Shown: piece by piece, positions 45,661-57,130 of the stretch
How positions within the stretch are numbered: the stretch's first letter is position 1
Layout: every line of letters starts with the position of its first letter
NCBI GenBank assembly: GCA_036346405.1
Contig: CM070562.1
Location: 105,600,999 to 105,664,998, forward strand
Direction: 5' to 3'
Origin: Phyllostachys edulis
Lineage: Eukaryota > Streptophyta > Magnoliopsida > Poales > Poaceae
DNA length: 64,000 bases
Translations under genes and position numbers: made by a program
Notes under the pieces: model-generated
Seen by the model: only the letters and a program-made list of their open reading frames with translations
The model's database searches: none
What the model was told of the DNA's origin: nothing

Positions 45661-47826
45661 ATGTCTGATCAGGAGAGGGATGATATTCCTATGCTGCTAA
45701 GAAATGTTGAGCTGCCAAGATTTCCTCTTAGAAGTACATCGATGTGTATACCAGTAAGGGATGATGAATATGAAGAAGACACATTTGTACCCCATACTGG
45801 TCCTCTATTCGTTCAGCCACCAACTCAGACTACAGCAGCAGGCATTCCATTTACAAGTAGAGACACACCAGACAGGTTGCCTCGACCTTCGCAAGGAAAA
45901 CAACTCAGCAAGCCACATGCGGTCATGCCAGAAGAAATAGGAGGAAATAGGTGGTCTTACAGTGGGCACATTCCAAAGAATGAACATTTGATGATGTCTG
46001 GACCTTTAGGACAATGTGATAATCCCGATTGTGTCAACTGTCCTCCTGCATGTAAAAATAAAAGGCATTTTCACAGAGGTTCAAATCCTTTTGACAATAA
46101 GGTGTGTTTACTTCGCTATGTAAATAGGTATCCGAAATTATATGATTTGTTTTGAACTTGATAAATTATGGTTGCATACTTGGATCAGTGCAGCAATTTT
46201 TTAGTAAAAAAACTTAGTCTGATTACCTACTTCTCAATTCTTTAAAGTGATATGGATTCTAGAAGTCTAATACCTCTGGAATATTACCAAATTGTGGTAT
46301 AGTTCTTGGTTTGTTTGTCTGGCTAGATTTCCTCGATACTGTGATTGAAATAGTTCTTATAATTTTCCCTAAAAATATAGTTCTTTAAATCTCTTACAGC
46401 TGTTGACTATGGTATTAATGTGATTTCCTTGGCTCTCTTGAAGCTTCATAATATTCTTTATGGTCATGGTGGTGGGTGGAAGAAGAAAATTGAGCGTTTC
46501 CTTTCATACATTCCGATTATGAACCCACATGCGAAGGTTGTTCAGCAGTGGAATCAATTCTTTGTGATTTCATGCCTTATTGCCATTTTCATCGATCCCC
46601 TGTTTTTCTTCCTATTATCAGTAGAGCAGGTAATATTTTTACAATTTTGTCAACTGTTAATTTAAAGAACCAGTGCATTAGATAGCTCTCTCTAGATGCT
46701 TATTACATCCATGATCCATTTATTGGCACTTTTTTTATAAAGCTCACAAGCTCAGTTGTGGCACCTTGTTACTTTTCTTGGCTGTCATTGCTGACCTTGA
46801 GTAATCTTATGATGTTTCTAGAGTATATGTTCTGTTACAACACGGTATTTGTGTTATGAATATTGTGTATGTATTCATAAGGCTCAATGGACAATATATA
46901 TAAGGAGTACAAAGGGGATATTACTAGGGAATATGCTATACACATAAAAGGAAATACAAAAGATATATAAGAAAATACAAAAGAATTTCTATTCTAACAC
47001 CCTCCTCAAACTCATGGTGGATCACACACACTGAGTTTGAAGAGAAAATACAAATGTTGTATCCTAGTCTGTGGCTTCGTGAAGAAGTCAGCAATATGTA
47101 ACTCCGAGGGTACAAACTGTAAAACAAGTACTCCTTTCTGTACCTGTGAGCGAGTGTATGAAGCATTCACTCCAATGTGCTTGGTGAGCTCATGCTTCAT
47201 TGGATCACGAACAGTACTGATAGTATCTGTACTGTCAGATAAAAGAGTCGTAGGTCCCATCATGGACACTCCAAAATTTACAAGTAGTCACCTCAACCAA
47301 GTAACCTCTGCTGTCACTGCTGCTATCTTGTTGGGAATTTGGTGTATCTTGTGAGCACTCGTCCTTCGACGACAGCGGCAACGGTGGTGGGATGGCAGCG
47401 GAAGGAGCTAGGTTAGTGCCCTAGCTCTGATACCAGGTTATGAATATTGTGTATGTATCTATAAGGCCCAATAGGCAATATATATAGGGAGTACAGAAGG
47501 GGGTATTACAAGGGAATATACCATACACATATGAGGAAATACAAAAGGCATATAAGGAAATACAAAAGAGCTATAGAGCTATTCTAACAATTTGCTCCCA
47601 TACTTTCACCTCTCTTAAGTGTTGATATCAGTTGTGGCGATAGAGCTAGGGTTTACAGCATTTTCTATGAAGCACTTGTCCTCAAATGTTTTATCCAGAT
47701 TCTAGAGCATGTCATGGATGCAGAGAGAATAATCTCTGGTGTTTTTTGGAAATTGCAATATGAGGATGTATTGGAATTAGTCAATTATAGCCATTTTTGC
47801 GGTTATTTTGATCAAAGCTGACTGCA

Positions 47827-47901
<75 letters not shown>

Positions 47902-50900
47902 AATTTTTTGGGGGTTTCAATGCAGGATAACAAATGCATAGTGTTAAACTGGAATTTTGCTACAGCACTTGCTGTTGTGAGAAGTGTGACTGATGCCATT
48001 TATTTTCTGCACATGCTTCTTCAGGTAAGTGGATCGTCTGTTTTGATCTTCTAGATAAAGTTTCAGATTTTATTCAATTTTTATCACTCATAAACGGAGT
48101 AGGTACAAAATGGAATGCTGTGAATGATATATTGGTAACGTGGCATGCATACTAAGAACATGTTAATTGAGTGATCAGTGTTTTTCTTTGCCAATAAGAT
48201 TTGACATTTTCTTAAAAATAATATTAGATTACATAGAGTTTTGGAAATACCCGAATTGTCCGGAGCAACTCTCTGTACTTGACTTGCTAATATTCTTGTC
48301 ATGGTGATCTTAGTCTAATAACATTAATGTACTATTTATCTTTAATGGCTGATTGATTATACTTCTTTGACTGAACAGTTGTATTTTGTCTTGTTAATTA
48401 ATTTGTCATGCTACTCCATCTTCAATTTTAGAAGAAAAAAATCCATGTTATATGATTTCATTTCGTATCTTCCAGCAGTTTGTTCATAACAACAGATAAA
48501 TAATGGATTTAGAAAATTCATATGTGTCTTATTTGTTCAGTTCTACCATCAAAGAAACTTCCTTGTCAACTTAAAGTTGACCCACCTTATTTGTTTTATT
48601 GATTTTATATTAGACTGTATTCATGAATGTAAAGATAAATTTCTCTTTCAGTTTAGATTGGCTTATGTAGCTCCAGAGTCACGAGTAGTGGGGGCTGGAG
48701 ATTTAGTTGATGAACCAAAGAAAATAGCTGTCCATTATCTCCGTGGATATTTTTTACTGGATTTCTTCGTTGTGCTCCCACTCCCACAGGTAAACCATGC
48801 CTTGCCTTTCTGCATTGATGTTGCTGGCTTTAGACATTAAGCTTCCTTATCACACTTCTATGAAGGATGACTTATTATTTGTACTGAACTATTCTGTTAT
48901 CTGTATTTGCATTGAAATATCTGTTATTGAACCTTTTTTGGTTTACTTTGGCCGTGTGTGTTAGTCTCCGAGAGTAGTTTCCATTGTATCTAGACCAACC
49001 AGAAATGGGCAAGAACAAGTTGCTGATTAGCATTGCAAACATTATAGATACGTAGGCAGAATATGTTGGGTTTAATCTTGACAAAGTTTTATCTGTGTAT
49101 GGGGACTGTTTACGTGGCATGCAGGTTATTTGATTAAGTCATTTAGCTGCATGCATGCATAACTAGTTGAGCGCTTCTGAAAGCTAGATATTAGCGTGTA
49201 GTAGTGGAGCATTAGTTATGGAGGCATGCATGGAGTGGAAGTAGTGCGCTTAGTGGCGTGAGAACCGGTCATTAAGTTGGCTGAGCGTGTGTTATATATA
49301 TCTTCCCATGTAATCAGTTTGTTTGAAACTAGAGAAACAGGAAAAATGTAGTTCAGCAGCAGTGCATGTGTGTTCTTGTTTCTTCATGTGATTCTTTTGT
49401 GTTTGCGTGTGTGAAACACCTAGAGAGAGATAGGAGCTGGGCCAACAGAATAATGACTATTTACTTTTCCTGAACTTGTGGCTTGCGGGCAGTTATTCAG
49501 GGCAGTGTTGTGACCAAGGATTCAAAATACCGCTACCGGGTAAAATTCCGCTGGGCGGCCGGTAACCGGAAAACCCGGGAAAATCTCGGTCGAAATTCAT
49601 CTGAAAAAATCGAATTTGGGATGTAACTGCCAGAATTTTGAATTTAAATTTGAATTTGAAGTTTTTGGCGGTATTTGGAATCCCGATTCCCACCGGTAAG
49701 TCCGGTTACTGCCGGGCGGTAACTGGCCGTTTTTTTCCCATGGTTGTGACTTGTGACTGATAAAGCCCCAAAAAAAATCACGCTTACTGCTTACGGCTAG
49801 CCATAAAGTTGACTATAGATCAACACATTTTGGCTAGCTGACAATACCTTGCTGCTTCCTGATCTATTTGCAAGCATGCATATTGTTGGTCTGTGCAGCA
49901 TTTGATCTAATGTTACTTGTATGAATGCTTTTCATCTGATTACTGCTCCAGTTGCTTGTGTAAACAAGAAAATTTTGTTCTTTTTTCAAGTTTACTAACA
50001 ATAGACATTCAATGAAGCAATTTGACACGGTGAACTTTGTTGTTATCTTTATGACACACTAAGTTTTTTCTTTATTTCTTGATCAAGGTGATGATATTGG
50101 TAGTTATCCCTAAATATGTCGGGTTATCAACCGCAAACTACGCGAAGAATTTACTGCGCATCACTGTTCTTCTTCAATATGTCCCCCGCATCATCAGATT
50201 TGTACCTTTGCTCGGTGGTCAGTCTGCCAATGGATTCATATTTGAGTCAGCATGGGCAAATTTTGTGATTAACCTTCTAATGTTTGTTTTGGCGGGGCAT
50301 GTCGTTGGTTCATGTTGGTACCTCTTTGGATTACAGGTCAGTTCAATCTTTTATTGCAATTTTTATACACAATTATCACATGTATTGATGCACAAACAAA
50401 TGTTTAATTGGAGAGTCATACCAGGGACTTTTTTAGTTGTATTTTACTATTGAGAAAAATTACCTTTTGTACACATTGTTAAAGAACAGTTCTGAAGGCA
50501 CATCCCGTTGCATTTGATTGTATATGACTGATTTTATTGTCTTTAAAGACAAAAAAATGTGATCAAAACAGCTGCATACACCTGCTCAATTTAATTTGTA
50601 CTATGCTTAGTATACACACAAGCACAACTTATTCGGTAATTTGATCATGTGTTCAACTTACGAAATACTTAATTTTACAGCTGACGCTATGGTAACTAAA
50701 AGTAGAGATCCATTATACTATTTTCTTTTGTTTCATAATTTTTCACAGAGGGTTAACCAATGTCTACGAGATGCTTGTACTGCATCAAACATCCCATCGT
50801 GTGATGTTTTTATAGACTGCGGACGTGGCATTGGTATTGGGGAGCAGAATGAACAAAATAGGCAGCAGTGGTTCAATGACTCAGCTTCAACAGCTTGTTT

Positions 50901-53900
50901 TAATACTGGAGATGATGCTACTTTCCAGTATGGGATTTATGTGCCAGCTGTTTTGCTAACTACAGAACAAAGCGCTGTTAAACGTTATATATATTCATTA
51001 TTTTGGGGGTTTCAGGTATGACTTATGTTGATCATGTTATTTCATTTCAGTTGGGTGTCTCATTTGTAGGGTTGGAAAAATAGCTCAAGGCTCGTGGCTC
51101 GACTCGGGCTCGGCTCGTGAATTTTCGAGCCGAGCCACCCATCTATCCAAATTTGTTGGAAACGAGCCGAGCTCGAGCCGGCTCATGAGCAAGATTTGGC
51201 TCGGCCGGCTCGAGCCCAAAGACATTGCTTTAGCCTTGCCCAATCCCTTTCTCTCCCCGCAAACGCAATCCCGATTCATTCCCATTTCCTCCTCATCCCT
51301 AGCTCCTCTCCCTGATCCATTTCCTCCCTGTCTCCCCATCCTCCTCCACCGCTCGGTGACCTCCACCAAGGATGTGAGCAGCACCTCCAGCCGCCGCGCC
51401 TACATCCTCAAGCTCGCCTCCGCCTCCCACGCCCTTTCCTCCATCTCCTCGTCTCCCGGCCACGACCTCCCGTCGTCCCTCACGACCTCCCACGGCCCCA
51501 CCTCTCCACTCTCCGCGCTCTGCCTCCTGCCCGCCGCTGCCGCTGCACTGGTCCTCGCCGACCACCGAGGCGTGCCTGCCGAGGCGCCGACATCACCGAC
51601 CCGGCGTGGTGAGTCCGCGAGGAGGCGCTGTGTGGTGGAACCATGGAGGTGGAGGCGTGGTCCGCGTGGAGCTGCGGGTGGAGGCCGGGACTTCCAACCC
51701 TTGGCTGCGTCGTCACCACCGGCACCGGCGTTGACCACATCGACCTCGGCGAGTCTTGCGCTGCAAGATCGTCGTCGTCCACTCGTCCTCCCCTTCATGG
51801 CCTCCGGGCTCCGGTCCTCCGCCGACCTCCCTGCCTTCCCATGGGGGCCAGCAGGGGCCTCCTCCCCGCCGCCGCCTACCGTCCTGGCCTTCAACCAGGA
51901 GTCCAGGATGGATGGATGCACTGATTGATTGTTGAATCTAGTTGTTGTGATTTTGTTGATTGAATGGATGCATGGATTTTGTGGTTTTGTCGATTGAATC
52001 TGGAATGAGAATGATGCAATGGTGTTCGCGTTTTGCTACTCCTGGCTCACGAGCCGGCTCGAGCCAAGCCGGTCTTCTGGCTCGTGTTTAAAGCGAGCCG
52101 AGCCGAGCCGAGCCTGTTGTGAGAACGAGCCTGAGCGAGCCGAGGCTCGGCTCGTTTCCAGCCCTACTCATTTGTTGCATTTGAATCTTCATGATCCTTC
52201 CAATCTTTACTTTTTCTTACCCATTGTACTGACTAGTGAGGTTTAGTTCTATTTGCATACATCCTAACCTAGAGGATTTTAGGTTATCCCTGACTTTATG
52301 CCCGACTTCATGCTTGTACTTTAATGGTTTGATTTCAGCAAATAAGCACTTTAGCTGGCAATCTTGTCCCAAGTTACTTTGTATGGGAAGTCCTGTTCAC
52401 TATGGCTATTATTGGTCTGGGACTGTTGCTTTTTGCATTACTTATCGGGAACATGCAAAATTTTCTCCAAGCTCTTGGAAGACGGTATGTGATTATACTG
52501 CTGGCTTTTTATCCTGCAATATAACCCACCATAGTATCAATATGCTTGTTTTACCTTTCCATGGGGAACTCATACTAATTATGCATTAGTGTACGTCATG
52601 AAATGACAAAAAGAGTAGTTCAAGTAGTTATTTGTAGTAATCTTGAATCTTGATGTATGATGCTTTCTCTTTTTGTCTTTTCACAGGAAACTAGAAATGC
52701 AACTTAGACGGCGTGATGTTGAACAGTGGATGAGCCATCGACGACTGCCTGAAGATTTGAGAAGGTTCTTCCACATAACCTCTAAACCAAATATAGTTAT
52801 TTGCATGTTTTTTGATCTTGTACCACAAACAGTAGCCCTTTGCTGCTTCTTTTTTTTTTTGCAAGTGAAGCTATTCTATATTTTGGACATTGGTATTCTG
52901 TTTCTTTGCTTGACATGCTACAAGTTATCTTTTTTTAATGTGGCAATGCATTAGAACTTGCCTTACCCTTTTTGTGCTGTTTCTACAATTCGAACAAAAA
53001 TAATGATTTACAGTAGTCAAATACTGATCGGGTCATGTTTCATGAAAAACTATCTTGAAGTAGAATCTTAATGAAAGCAATGATCTGCATCACAGATTTG
53101 ATTTTGTTTTGTGGGGGAGAAGAATTGTGTGCTGTATTTTGCGGATAAATTTTAACAGAAATAACACGATTATTTAATTCGTTCGAAATTGGCTCATAAG
53201 TAGTTAAGCCTCCATATCCAGAATATGTACCATCTCATGGCAATGTTAATGAGAACCTTTAAATTTGGTTTGGAAGTTGTGTTGGGAACTTGGGATTATA
53301 ATCATTGAGTATTTTATTTTGGCACATGAAGATTGTAACACTTGGATCTTTGTAAATGTACAGGAGGGTTATACGTGCAGAAAGGTTCACCTGGGCAGCT
53401 ACTCAAGGGGTGAATGAAGAGGAGCTTTTAAGTAATTTACCAGAAGATATCCAAAGGGACATACGCCGGCACTTCTTTAGATTCCTTAATAAGGTTTGTT
53501 TCTAACTTGACTGCAACTATTTACTCTTAACACCTTTTGTTCCAATGGCATGCATTTATTATTGCATTTTACTCCTTAATACAAATGTATGTCCTACGCA
53601 AACTTATGGTTCAGTGATCCCAGTTTGAACAACTGGAGACCTCAGAACCTTAGGTACATGATCCATGCCTATAAAATGAAGTCTCATAATGACCCCCCCT
53701 ATAATTTTCAAGGAAGCCCTGAGTATAATTATTTTGTAGGTCCGATTATTCACCTTGATGGATTGGCCTATTTTGGATGCTATTTGTGACAAATTAAGGC
53801 AAAACTTATATATTAGCGGAAGTGACATTCTGTATCAAGGTGGCCCTGTTGAAAAAATGGTCTTCATAGTGAGAGGTAAGCTAGAAAGCATCAGCGCAGA

Positions 53901-54680
53901 TGGAAGCAAGGCTCCCTTACATGATGGAGATGTATGTGGAGAGGAGCTCCTCACTTGGTACTTGGAACACTCTTCAGTGAATAGAGGTCTGCAATTTCTG
54001 CACTGGCCGCCTGTTGTTGTTCTCCATGGTTTGTAATTGTTACATCACGTGGACTGTTATTGTTTCAGATGGTGGGAAAATCAGATTTCATGGTATGCGC
54101 TTGGTTGCTATACGTACTGTAAGATGTTTAACAAATGTTGAAGCCTTTGTACTTAGAGCAAGTGATCTTGAAGACGTTACTTCACAATTTGCACGGTTCT
54201 TGCGCAATCCACGAGTGCAGGGGGCAATCAGGTAGCCATTTCTATGTTTAATTTATTATATGATTATCATATGCCTGCTTAACAGAATGGAAGTTACTCA
54301 TGTTCAACTATTACTGTTGAGGTGGTTGTTTTGATTATCTTAATCGATGTGGTTCATACACTCGAAAGTGTCTGTTGTCTGAACCTTGTTTTTTATGGAC
54401 CTTATGGTTGTATGTGGCCTAACAACACTTCCATTTTCTGACATTCAACTCTCCTCTGTATTACTCTGTTGACTGATGTTTGAGCCTCCCTGCTGCAACT
54501 GCATTCAACAGGTATGAATCGCCCTACTGGAGAACCATTGCTGCAACACGTATTCAAGTTGCATGGAGGTATCGGAAAAGGCGACTGAAGCGAGCTGAGA
54601 TGTCAAGGTTGAGCGAAGAATCCTATCGTATTCCGACATGGTCCCATCATGATGCTTTTCAATATGGGCGGAGGGGGTGA
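45661..54680 (+). CDS. CNGC20: Cyclic nucleotide-gated ion channel, CNGC19/20-like, 12 coding exons, 770 aa
   Basis: Plasma-membrane non-selective cation (Ca2+-permeable) channel of plant CNGC group IVa. Coding exons: 45661-46101, 46444-46629, 47926-48024, 48652-48789, 50088-50336, 50749-51015, 52339-52484, 52687-52764, 53364-53493, 53740-53986, 54069-54231 and 54512-54680. All phases join, giving 770 residues. The long N-terminus has a cysteine-rich patch (CDNPDCVNCPPACKNKRHF, about residues 119-137). S1 is near residues 175-203 and S3 near 270-288. The pore QQISTLAGNLVPS (about 460-472) carries the AGN filter of this subgroup and is followed by S6. The cyclic nucleotide-binding domain (about 585-700) has the hinge GEELLTWYL. 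An IQ calmodulin-binding motif (RIQVAWRYRKRR) starts at about residue 728. The neighbour to the left is a MULE. Introns hold a deleted copia, a MITE and a hAT element, yet the coding sequence shows no lesion. Confidence 0.93.
46852..47589 (-). mobile_element. Internally deleted copia element, antisense in a channel intron
   Basis: LTRs of about 150 bp at 46852-46999 and 47436-47589 are flanked by the 5-bp duplication ATTTG (46847-46851 and 47590-47594). On the minus strand the primer site TGGTATCAGAGC (47435-47424) follows the upstream LTR. The only coding remnant is the copia RNase H end at 47269-47012 (DPMKHELTKHIGVNASYTRS, PSELHIADFFTKPQTR), followed by a GAGGAGGG polypurine tract beside the other LTR. 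Most of gag and pol has been deleted. It lies between coding exons 46444-46629 and 47926-48024. Confidence 0.88.
47827..47893. repeat. Compound TC/TA microsatellite
   Basis: Twelve or so TC units followed by about 21 TA units, ending about 32 bp before the exon that starts at 47926. It lies in the polypyrimidine/branch-point neighbourhood of the acceptor. Confidence 0.95.
49515..49742. mobile_element. 228-bp hAT-like MITE in a channel intron
   Basis: Flanked by the perfect 8-bp direct repeat GTTGTGAC (49507-49514 and 49743-49750). The ends are imperfect inverted repeats, CAAGGATTCAAAA against CATGGGAAAAAAA on the complement. The interior is rich in CCGGTAAC/GTTACCGG-like inverted words. It is non-coding and lies between coding exons 48652-48789 and 50088-50336. 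Confidence 0.78.
51067..52166. mobile_element. hAT element with captured gene fragment, in a channel intron
   Basis: An 1100-bp insertion flanked by the perfect 8-bp duplication CTCATTTG (51059-51066 and 52167-52174). Terminal inverted repeats are TAGGGTTGGAAA and, on the complement of the right end, TAGGGCTGGAAA. Both subterminal regions are packed with GGCTCG / CGAGCC words. The GC-rich centre (51240-51930) resembles captured exon sequence, described separately. No transposase was seen. It sits between coding exons 50749-51015 and 52339-52484. Confidence 0.88.
51560..51790 (+). pseudogene. Captured fragment resembling a hydroxypyruvate/glyoxylate reductase gene
   Basis: In the frame of 51643 the sequence reads LPTLGCVVTTGTGVDHIDLG, which matches the VVTxxAGVDHIDL segment of plant D-2-hydroxyacid dehydrogenases of the HPR2/HPR3 type, just before the nucleotide-binding domain. 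Alanine- and proline-rich sequence on either side would suit a monocot first exon of such a gene but is not diagnostic. There are frameshifts, and the downstream catalytic residues are absent. Confidence 0.5.
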
Positions 54681-55089
54681 TGTCTATCTGAGTAGGTACT
54701 AACTTTTGGTTACAATTCTACATCTACAGCTGCTAGAGTCCTGAACTTCTTGTGTCTACCTACTTGGCAGAATTAAATGAAATTATTGATCGATCAGATC
54801 ATAAAGCTGTTCTAGAACTAACACCTGATGCTAGATTATCTGCATGAGGTATCGAACGTCAATTCTCCATCCAAAGATATTTGAACAAGAAGTTTACAAC
54901 TGGATATTTGAACTACACGTGTACAACTGAGGTTTTTTTTTGTTCGGACGGAAATTCGGACGGCGCCAAAGATTGCCCAAATCGAACCAACCATGTTTTT
55001 TTACAAGCATTGCACGCACGAGTCACGAGTCACGACTAACCCAGTAAACACTACCACCAAACCGTCAGAATGAGGCACAGTCACTGTAT
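54681..55089. other. Channel gene 3' UTR and short intergenic spacer
   Basis: Presumably holds the 3' UTR of the channel gene and the tail of the convergent split gene. No feature is evident beyond AT-rich sequence and A- and T-runs. Confidence 0.5.
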
Positions 55090-55870
55090 TTACGTTCTAT
55101 CTACTTGTTGCCGCGGGCCGCAGCCATGGCCATCGCTGGCATGGAGCACGACGTCGCCGATGTTCTTGACGAACTCGTCCCACTCTAGCCACGACCCCTC
55201 CACCGCCGGATCGAAGCTCGCGGAGAACGCCCCATACGGCATGCCTAGGAGGAGGCCGAACAGTGGGAACGCTACCCAGAGCGGCGGCTGCAGGTCGAGC
55301 CCGGTCGCCGTGCTGTCCGCCACAGCGTCTCCTCCGACTCGAGGAACGCGAGCTCGCCCTCGTGCTCCCGCCGCCCGACCCACTCCTCCCATTCCTCGTC
55401 GCTTATCGACGCGTCCACGACCAGCAGCGACCCGACCAGGAACGACACGAGGGAGTAGACCAGCAGCATCCACGCGGGCACGTGCACGCCGGGGGCCTCG
55501 CCAAGGTACCCGTGCAGCGTGGGCGCGCCGGCGAATGAGACCGCCACCACGGCAGGGAGCTTCCACAGCACGCTGAGATCGGTGTTCCTGCCCGGGAGGT
55601 CGGCGTCGATGAGGGCCCGGAGGAAGTCGTCATCCTCGCCGCCGAAGATGGTCGACTCGTCGGCAACGGCGACGTCGGCATCGACGAGGTTCTGGAGGAA
55701 GGTACGGAGGTCGTTGTTGCTGTTCCGGTAGGCGTCAAGAACCTTCCCAGGCAGCGTCCTGAGGTCGTCCTTGATCTTGTTGAGCTCGTCCTCGCCGTCG
55801 TCGGTGGCGTTGAAGCCGCCGGGGCTTGAGCAAAGGCGGACGTGGCGGTGGCGGTGGCGCAGTGGCGCAA
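55090..55870 (-). pseudogene. Split gene, main part: probable plastid membrane protein of unknown function
   Basis: On the minus strand the frame reads SSPGGFNATDDGEDELNKIK, DDLRTLPGKVLDAYRNSNND and LRTFLQNLVDADVAVADEST. Then come a hydrophobic segment (VVAVSFAGAPTLHGYLG), a strong transmembrane helix (WMLLVYSLVSFLVGSLLVV) and an acidic loop (SDEEWEEWVGRREHEGELAF). After a frameshift near 55325 a third hydrophobic segment (LWVAFPLFGLLLGMPYGAFS) follows, and the frame ends at TAA 55092-55090. I do not recognise the family. The coding sequence is GC-rich in the grass manner. Its 5' part lies at 62047-62145, beyond a copia element. The frameshift and the insertion make it non-functional as it stands. 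Confidence 0.65.
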
Positions 55871-56138
55871 TCTAAATTAGTTTCTTTTCTTTGTTCGGCT
55901 TTCTATATTTAGTTATTTGTTTGGTTAGCAAGTTGATTACATAGTACTTAAAATAACGTGTAATTAGATGTGTTTGATAAGAGAATAGAGAAAACAGAAA
56001 AACTTAGGCTGACAGATTGCCGCCGAGCACCAAAGTTCTTGTGTGCATTTTTTCGTTCTCTTCCACCGTGTGTATCTAGGTGCTTGTGTGAATTGTGTTC
56101 ACGGATTCACGTGCGTGAATACCTGATCTTGGCCAACA
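55871..56138 (+). repeat. 5' LTR, truncated
   Basis: AAATTAGTTTC... to TTGGCCAACA, matching the 3' LTR from about 61777 to 62046. The first roughly 70 bases of the LTR are missing. Confidence 0.82.
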
Positions 56139-56187
56139 GTGGTCTGATTTGGGCCAAGTTGTATCAGAACGCCAGGTGTAGCACATC

Positions 56188-57012
56188 ATGCCGAAGCAGA
56201 TGTCGTCCACGCTCAAGTCCGTGGACAGTGACGACACCTTAGACACGGTGACATCCAAGGCACCGATGAAAGAGGGATTGGTGACCCTCCAATACCCAAT
56301 GCTCGGTGAGACCAACTATGGCTCTCAGGCGGTGAAGATAAATGTGTTCATGCGCGCACAAGGGGTGTGGTTGGCGGTGGAGGGCAAAGAGTTGATCAAC
56401 GAGTGCAAGGACCAGATGGCTCTCGCTACCATATTTCAAGCCGTGCCCAAGGCCATGATGATGGTTTTGGCCGAAAAGGAGACGACCAAGGAGGCGCGAA
56501 TGTAGACCTTGAATAGTGAGTTTGAGGTGATGTACATGAAGGAGACGTGGTCCATCAACGATTTTGCCATGAAACTGACCATAGTCAACGAGATCCGTGT
56601 CCTCGGAGACAAGATGGATGAGTGCACCATCGTGAAGAAGTTTCTTCGTGCTATCCCCGATAAATTCCTGCAGATCGTCTCCACCATTGAGCAATTTGGT
56701 GATATTAAGGCAATGACGGTTATGGAGATGGTTGGGCAGCTAAAGGCGTACGAGGAACGTATGAAGGGATGGCGGTGTGAAGAGGAAGGGGAGCACCTGC
56801 TGCTCACCTGTGCCGAGTGGGAGTCCAATGCCAAGAAGAAAGAGGCCAACAACTCTGGCAAGAAGAACTGTAAGTTCAACAAGGCGAAAGTTCGTTGCTT
56901 CAATTATCAGAACTACTGGCACTTCGCTTCCGAATGCCATAAGCCGAGGAAGGAGAAAACAAAGACACATTTAATTGAGGCAGATGTTGAAGATGAACCA
57001 GCGTTGCTTTGA
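56188..57012 (+). pseudogene. copia gag with damaged zinc knuckle
   Basis: Starts MPKQMSSTLKSVDSDDTLDT. It has the usual copia gag opening (LQYPMLGETNYGSQAVKINV and FMRAQGVWLAVEG), then IFQAVPKAMM, MKETWSINDFAMKLTIVNEI, FLRAIPDKFLQIVSTIEQFG and a basic region. The zinc knuckle reads CFNYQNYWHFASEC, so the second cysteine of CX2CX4HX4C is changed to tyrosine. A TAG at 56503-56505 interrupts the frame, which ends with TGA at 57010-57012. Confidence 0.85.
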
Positions 57013-57130
57013 TGCTAAAGTAGCAGCAATAAGATTAAGGAGTTATCGTCTTAGTGTTTTTTGCACGTTAGTCGAGTTAGAGTCCCTGCATGTAGATGAA
57101 CGTGTACCCTTGTCACAACCCGGCCCAGGG

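Noticed and set aside
51185..51928. 247-aa open frame and several antisense frames
   Set aside because: GC-rich captured DNA inside a hAT element; only a short reductase-like motif in another frame is convincing.
55070..55576. 168-aa plus-strand open frame
   Set aside because: Shadow of the minus-strand split gene in high-GC sequence; arginine- and proline-rich with no domain.
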